From contig JAAYEY010000221.1 of the NCBI GenBank assembly GCA_012728505.1, positions 1-10,145 of the forward strand: a stretch of DNA of 10,145 nt, written 5' to 3'. The DNA comes from Synergistaceae bacterium (GTDB taxonomy: Bacteria > Synergistota > Synergistia > Synergistales > Synergistaceae). Shown one piece after another: positions 7,026-10,145 of the stretch. Position numbers and translations under genes: made by a program. The notes under the pieces were generated by a model. That model was not told the DNA's origin and did no database searches. It saw only the letters and a program-made list of their open reading frames with translations. The first letter of the stretch is position 1. Each line of letters opens with the position of its first letter.

Positions 7026-7310
7026 CTAACCTGATATAATTCCTTTAGATATAAGTACCTTTCGGGCCTCTTCATCTGCAGGACGGTATCCTTTGGTCAA
7101 AAGATCTCTTATATATGTTTCGTTGTAAGTAAAGCTAAGTATTAGATTAGCTAGCCATAGAGTAAAAACATTTGCAATGAACATTATGACAGCCCATTTC
7201 GCATCACCTCTGTATATCGGGACACAAAAACCGAAGAATAAAACTGTCCAGCTAAATCCTACTTTCGCTGTCCGAAGCTGACCTGTAACATCTTCAAGCC
7301 TTATGATCAT
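7026..7310 (-). CDS. Small integral membrane protein with GFSWT..FFG motif (DUF2628-like)
   Basis: This 94-residue protein has a short soluble start, then GFSWTVLFFGFCVPIYRGD (18-36), a second hydrophobic helix (about 37-60) and a cytoplasmic tail with YNETYIRDLLTKGYRPAD (62-79). The FSWT-FFG-P-RGD-K pattern followed by a YN...LL..GY.PA tail is shared by small phage and bacterial membrane proteins that I place near DUF2628; no function is known. A GGAG site lies three bases before the ATG. The gene begins inside the end of the upstream small gene (17-base overlap), so the two are surely one transcript. It converges on the desulfurase gene with only 23 bases between stops. Confidence 0.75.
   Translation of the reverse strand: MIIRLEDVTGQLRTAKVGFSWTVLFFGFCVPIYRGDAKWAVIMFIANVFTLWLANLILSFTYNETYIRDLLTKGYRPADEEARKVLISKGIISG
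7260..7279 (-). repeat. Copy 1 of a 20-base near-direct repeat encoding LRTAK
   Basis: This copy matches 7513-7532 at 18 of 20 bases, including 13 identical bases in a row. In both places the minus strand encodes LRTAK followed by V or I near the start of a small membrane protein, although the two genes are in different reading frames. It may be a remnant of a local duplication or a shared topogenic N-terminal motif. Confidence 0.5.
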
Positions 7311-7536
7311 TTACTCCGGTCTCCCCGTTATTATCTTCATCAATTGTCTTAACTGCTATTTTTGACATGCCCATCCATGTGACCGCCATTAAGCAAGCCA
7401 TCACAGGAAGCGAAAAATATTTAAATTCTATGCTACCTCTGAAGTAAGCTACAAGGAAGTAAACTAGACCGGCTAATGCAAACATAAAAAAAATTTTAGA
7501 AAGCTTATTGATTATTTTAGCTGTCCGAAGCTTCAT
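7294..7536 (-). CDS. Small two-helix membrane protein, unknown function
   Basis: The ATG at 7536 gives an 80-residue protein: a basic start (MKLRTAKIINKLSK), helices at about 15-32 and 42-60, and an acidic, asparagine-rich tail (TIDEDNNGETGVNDHKA). I do not recognise the family. A longer reading from a GTG at 7545 exists, but the AGGGTGG ribosome site overlaps that GTG and sits at proper distance only from the ATG, so I chose 7536. It overlaps the next gene by 17 bases. Its LRTAK start is copied almost exactly, at the DNA level too, near the start of that neighbour. Confidence 0.7.
   Translation of the reverse strand: MKLRTAKIINKLSKIFFMFALAGLVYFLVAYFRGSIEFKYFSLPVMACLMAVTWMGMSKIAVKTIDEDNNGETGVNDHKA
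7513..7532 (-). repeat. Copy 2 of the LRTAK-encoding near-direct repeat
   Basis: Partner of the 7260-7279 copy. It encodes residues 3-8 of the 80-residue protein. The two mismatches fall at the Ala and Lys/Ile-Val codon region and keep the LRTAK reading. Confidence 0.5.
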
Positions 7537-7575
7537 AGCGACCACCCTTTGATAAATATATATAATACTGAATGA

Positions 7576-7584
7576 ATAATACCA
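7576..7584 (-). promoter_or_regulatory. Putative extended -10 for the small membrane-protein pair
   Basis: The minus strand reads TGGTATTAT, an extended -10 (TGn plus TATTAT). Start near 7569 would give a leader of about 33 bases containing the AGGGTGG ribosome site. No clear -35 is seen. It overlaps the putative -35 region of the divergent lemA promoter. Confidence 0.35.
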
Positions 7585-7585
7585 C

Positions 7586-7596
7586 AGAGCTGCTCT
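7586..7596. promoter_or_regulatory. Perfect 11-base palindrome, possible operator
   Basis: AGAGC-T-GCTCT is a perfect inverted repeat with a one-base centre. It lies between the two putative divergent -10 elements, inside the spacer of the lemA promoter, where a bound repressor would block both directions. It is too short to name a regulator and could be chance. Confidence 0.3.
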
Positions 7597-7603
7597 AAAA
7601 AGG

Positions 7604-7609
7604 TATAAT
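7604..7609 (+). promoter_or_regulatory. Putative lemA -10 element
   Basis: A perfect TATAAT precedes lemA by 34 bases. The sequence 17 bases upstream (ACCACA, 7581-7586) matches the -35 only in its second half. Predicted start near 7616 leaves about 28 bases of leader, including the AGGGGG ribosome site at 7631-7636. Confidence 0.5.
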
Positions 7610-7643
7610 TCGTAGGGATCAAACTAAAAGAGGGGGATTTATT

Positions 7644-8192
7644 ATGTTAATGTATTTGCTCGTAGCAGTTGCAGTTATAGCGATCTGGTTAATGACAACT
7701 TACAACGGTCTAGTAAAACTTCGCAACTTGAAGGAAGAAGGATGGAGCGGTATAGACGTTCAGCTAAAAAGACGCTCGGATCTCATACCAAATATCATTG
7801 AGACTGTAAAAGGATATGCTTCCCACGAGAAAGAGACTCTGCAAGGAGTCACTAATGCACGTGCGGCTGTAATGAACGCTGGAAACGACCCTGAGGCCCG
7901 GGTGCAGGCTGAAAACGCTCTGACCGGAACTCTACGCACCCTCTTTGCAGTTGCTGAAAGCTATCCTGATCTTAAGGCAAATACAAACTTCCTTGACCTT
8001 CAGCAGCAGCTTGGGACGATAGAAGATGAAATACAAATGTCGAGACGGTATTACAACGGAACCGTTAGGAATCTCAATACTACAATACAGCGTTTTCCTG
8101 CTGTTTTGATAGCAAAGCAGTTTGGCTTTAAGGAAGCAACGTTCTTTGAGGCAGAAAATGAAGCAAGAGAAAACCCGAAAGTTTCCTTTTAA
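7644..8192 (+). CDS. lemA: LemA family protein
   Basis: This 182-residue protein has one N-terminal membrane helix (about 3-19, MYLLVAVAVIAIWLMTT) and a short charged link. A long antiparallel helical bundle follows. The LemA signatures are clear: RRSDLIPNIIETVKGYASHE (43-62), then TLQGVTNAR (65-73), and AESYPDLKANTNFLDLQQQL (104-123) leading to EDEIQMSRRYYN and a final NTTIQRFP. Length is typical. The start is supported by AGGGGG seven bases upstream; another ATG two codons in is a minor alternative. LemA proteins are envelope-associated and have no well-defined biochemical role. The next gene follows after 32 bases with its own strong ribosome site, so the two form an operon; LemA with DUF2207 is a recurrent pairing. 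Confidence 0.96.
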   Translation: MLMYLLVAVAVIAIWLMTTYNGLVKLRNLKEEGWSGIDVQLKRRSDLIPNIIETVKGYASHEKETLQGVTNARAAVMNAGNDPEARVQAENALTGTLRTLFAVAESYPDLKANTNFLDLQQQLGTIEDEIQMSRRYYNGTVRNLNTTIQRFPAVLIAKQFGFKEATFFEAENEARENPKVSF

Positions 8193-8224
8193 GTGACCAT
8201 TCTGATACTAAGGGGAGGGAAAAT

Positions 8225-10138
8225 ATGAAGACGAGTAGATTTAATCTTTTTTTAAAAATTTCTCTGTTTTCTTTGGCTCTCTTCATCTGCTTGTCTCTAG
8301 CCCCATGCGCAAGTGCAAGAGAGACATTCAACAAATTCAATGCTGATATTGAAATAAATGAAGACAGCTCGATCGTTGTGACAGAAGAAATTTTAGTCAA
8401 CGTAGAGAATATTGAGATCAACAGGGGCATAATCCGAGCTCTACCTGTTGAATATAGGGACGAAAAGGGTAATTCTGTAGAACTTGGCTTTGAACTTCTT
8501 GAAGTGAAACTTGACGGAAGAGAAATTCAACAACAATCAGTTAGAGCTGGACCAAACATGGAAGTAAGAATAGGAGATCCCAATAAAATTATCAGCAAAG
8601 GACTCCATACCTTCCTCATAAGATATCAGGTCCAGAGACACATCGGTTTTTTTGAGGACCATGACGAACTTTATTGGAACGTAACAGGAAAAGACTTTAA
8701 TTTTCCAGTACTCGAAGCCTCGTGCAGTGTAGCTCTTCCTGGGAAAAATTTCGGAGAAGGGTTCAACACAATTGAGTGGTATGTAGGACAGTACGGCACA
8801 AAAGGAAACAAAAACAGAGCCCGATTGGACTCTGGCAGAATAATCACAAAAAGCCCTCTTGAACCGGGAGAGATTCTTACTGTTGTTTACACTTGGCCAA
8901 AAGGTCTCGTCACACCGCCACCACCACCCGCAAAGGACAATGAAAAAGCACAAGGTGCTATCGCCATTGCAACTTTCTCATTAATTTTTGGGTGGTTCTG
9001 GTTCGCTTGGCGGAAGTGGGGTAAGGATCCGGATAAAAAAACTGTAATTCCACTTTTCTATCCTCCTGAGGGCAAATCCTCAGCATACCTAAGATATGTA
9101 AGGGATATGCGCGTTGACCAAACAGGCTTTACATCTGCAATAATAGGACTTGCCGTTAAAGGCGCACTTATAATTGAAGAGGTAGAAGGAGAAAAGACCT
9201 TCTTTGGTAAGAACAAAGGTCATTTTGTGCTAAGTAAAACTGATACGAATACGGAAGACCTAAAGTCAGAAGAAAAAGCTCTTATGATGCAGCTCTTCCC
9301 GGGAAGTATCAACCGTTTACCCCTTTTACCTGATAACAGCAGTATAATCTCAAGTTCCATGGGAAGTTTGGCCCGAAACTTCAGGAAGGAAAACAATCTT
9401 ATTTTCACCAAAAACACGGATAAGATGATACCCGGTCTTGCCCTCTACTTAGCTGGGACAGCTGGGATTTATCTGTTCAGTGGCGAGTATCCTCTAAATT
9501 TTATACTCGCTTCAATCTGCGGACTGTTGATAATTGCGCTCGGCATGATGCTCGGCAAGGCTGCTAATACCAGCGGTCAAAACACTAAACAGATTATTGG
9601 AAGAGCTTTTCCAGCGGCTGTTGTTGCCCTCGTGGGCTCGGCCGCACTTATCGGCGAAGAATTCTCACCTATAACCTTTATCCTCTTTGCTGCCTCAGCA
9701 GGCATAATTGCTGTAATGAGACCCCTTATGGTATCAAGGACCCTGAAGGGCAGTAATATTTTAAGTGAGACAGAGGGGCTAAAGCTATACATGGATACAG
9801 CTGAAAAAGAACGCCTTGAAATGTTCAACCCGCCGGAAGAGACCCCTGAACTCTTTGAGAAACTTCTTCCTTACGCTCTGGCTCTCGATGTCGCTAAAAC
9901 GTGGGGCAACAGGTTTGAAAACGTTTTGACTAAGGCCCAGTACAAACCTGAATGGTACGTCGGACCTTCTCCATTTTTGTTTTTGAACGGCTCAGGTCTG
10001 AATGATTTTTCCTCAAGCTTTGGAAACAGTGTAGGTAGCAGTATAGGTCCAAAAGCCGCTCCGGGAAGTACTTCCGGTATGGGTGGAGGAGGCTTTTCAG
10101 GAGGCGGAGGAGGCGGCGGTGGCGCCGGTGGCTGGTAG
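8225..10138 (+). CDS. DUF2207 (YciQ-like) membrane protein with glycine-rich C-terminus
   Basis: This 637-residue protein begins with a signal peptide (basic MKTSR, hydrophobic 8-27, probable cleavage after CASA at 31). The extracytoplasmic DUF2207 domain (about 32-225) contains the family-style NRGIIRALPVEYRDEKGN (66-83) and DELYWNVTGKDFNFP (147-161) blocks. A proline run (231-235), a membrane helix (about 244-262), a cytoplasmic segment with RDMRVDQTGFTSAIIGLAVKG (293-313) and four hydrophobic stretches (about 401-418, 424-444, 461-477, 481-498) come next. A cytoplasmic tail follows, ending after 618 in an almost pure glycine stretch with a final GGW. Such tails are common in this family. 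A GGGGAGGG ribosome site lies five bases before the ATG. The whole gene is in the window. Function is unknown; the link to LemA suggests an envelope complex. Confidence 0.94.
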   Translation: MKTSRFNLFLKISLFSLALFICLSLAPCASARETFNKFNADIEINEDSSIVVTEEILVNVENIEINRGIIRALPVEYRDEKGNSVELGFELLEVKLDGREIQQQSVRAGPNMEVRIGDPNKIISKGLHTFLIRYQVQRHIGFFEDHDELYWNVTGKDFNFPVLEASCSVALPGKNFGEGFNTIEWYVGQYGTKGNKNRARLDSGRIITKSPLEPGEILTVVYTWPKGLVTPPPPPAKDNEKAQGAIAIATFSLIFGWFWFAWRKWGKDPDKKTVIPLFYPPEGKSSAYLRYVRDMRVDQTGFTSAIIGLAVKGALIIEEVEGEKTFFGKNKGHFVLSKTDTNTEDLKSEEKALMMQLFPGSINRLPLLPDNSSIISSSMGSLARNFRKENNLIFTKNTDKMIPGLALYLAGTAGIYLFSGEYPLNFILASICGLLIIALGMMLGKAANTSGQNTKQIIGRAFPAAVVALVGSAALIGEEFSPITFILFAASAGIIAVMRPLMVSRTLKGSNILSETEGLKLYMDTAEKERLEMFNPPEETPELFEKLLPYALALDVAKTWGNRFENVLTKAQYKPEWYVGPSPFLFLNGSGLNDFSSSFGNSVGSSIGPKAAPGSTSGMGGGGFSGGGGGGGGAGGW

Positions 10139-10145
10139 TTAAAAA

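Noticed and set aside
7537..7545. GTG start three codons upstream for the 80-residue membrane protein
   Set aside because: The ribosome site overlaps this GTG; it is correctly spaced only for the ATG at 7536.
8537..8953. Long minus-strand open frame opposite the DUF2207 gene
   Set aside because: Its translation is low-complexity and unlike any family, and it lies fully antisense to a well-supported gene.

Overview
The window looks like chromosome from an anaerobic, probably Gram-negative bacterium. The gene set (YedF with an EGA-type cysteine desulfurase, an M19 dipeptidase, a CHASE4 sensor and HicB) and the moderate-to-low GC would fit the Synergistota. That placement is inferred from gene style only, because no rRNA or other phylogenetic marker is present. 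Coding density is high, no intergenic gap exceeds about 215 bases, and I see no tRNA, rRNA, CRISPR array, insertion sequence or prophage core.

Layout. (1) Positions 1-2154, minus strand: an apparent operon reading leftwards from a promoter near 2195. It holds a ThiF/MoeB/HesA-type E1-like adenylyltransferase, an M19 membrane-dipeptidase homologue and, one base after it, the first 85 codons of a HicB-like protein cut by the window edge. (2) 2275-3378, plus strand: mnmA (tRNA 2-thiouridylase), divergent from the ThiF gene and possibly read from a leaderless mRNA. (3) 3592-7002, plus strand: a tightly packed three-gene unit (1-base gap, then 1-base overlap). It holds a membrane sensor with CHASE4 and a catalytically degenerate HD-GYP domain, then YedF (TusA-like plus DsrE-like domains), then a class-V aminotransferase/cysteine desulfurase-family protein. 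(4) 7026-7536, minus strand: two overlapping genes for small membrane proteins. (5) 7644-10138, plus strand: lemA and a large DUF2207 membrane protein with a glycine-rich tail. Two putative promoters lie back to back around a small palindrome between 7576 and 7609.

How the genes work together. Sulfur or selenium handling is a common theme. MnmA thiolates tRNA using persulfide sulfur. YedF and the desulfurase-family protein are a recurrent pair in selenium-metabolising bacteria and probably mobilise or carry S or Se. The ThiF-like protein belongs to the family that activates sulfur-carrier proteins. The most unusual arrangement is the apparent translational coupling of yedF and the desulfurase to a membrane sensor whose HD-GYP domain has lost nearly all its metal ligands. 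This could be a signalling receptor linked to S/Se trafficking and is the best candidate here for an undescribed system. LemA plus DUF2207 is a known envelope-associated pairing of unclear function.
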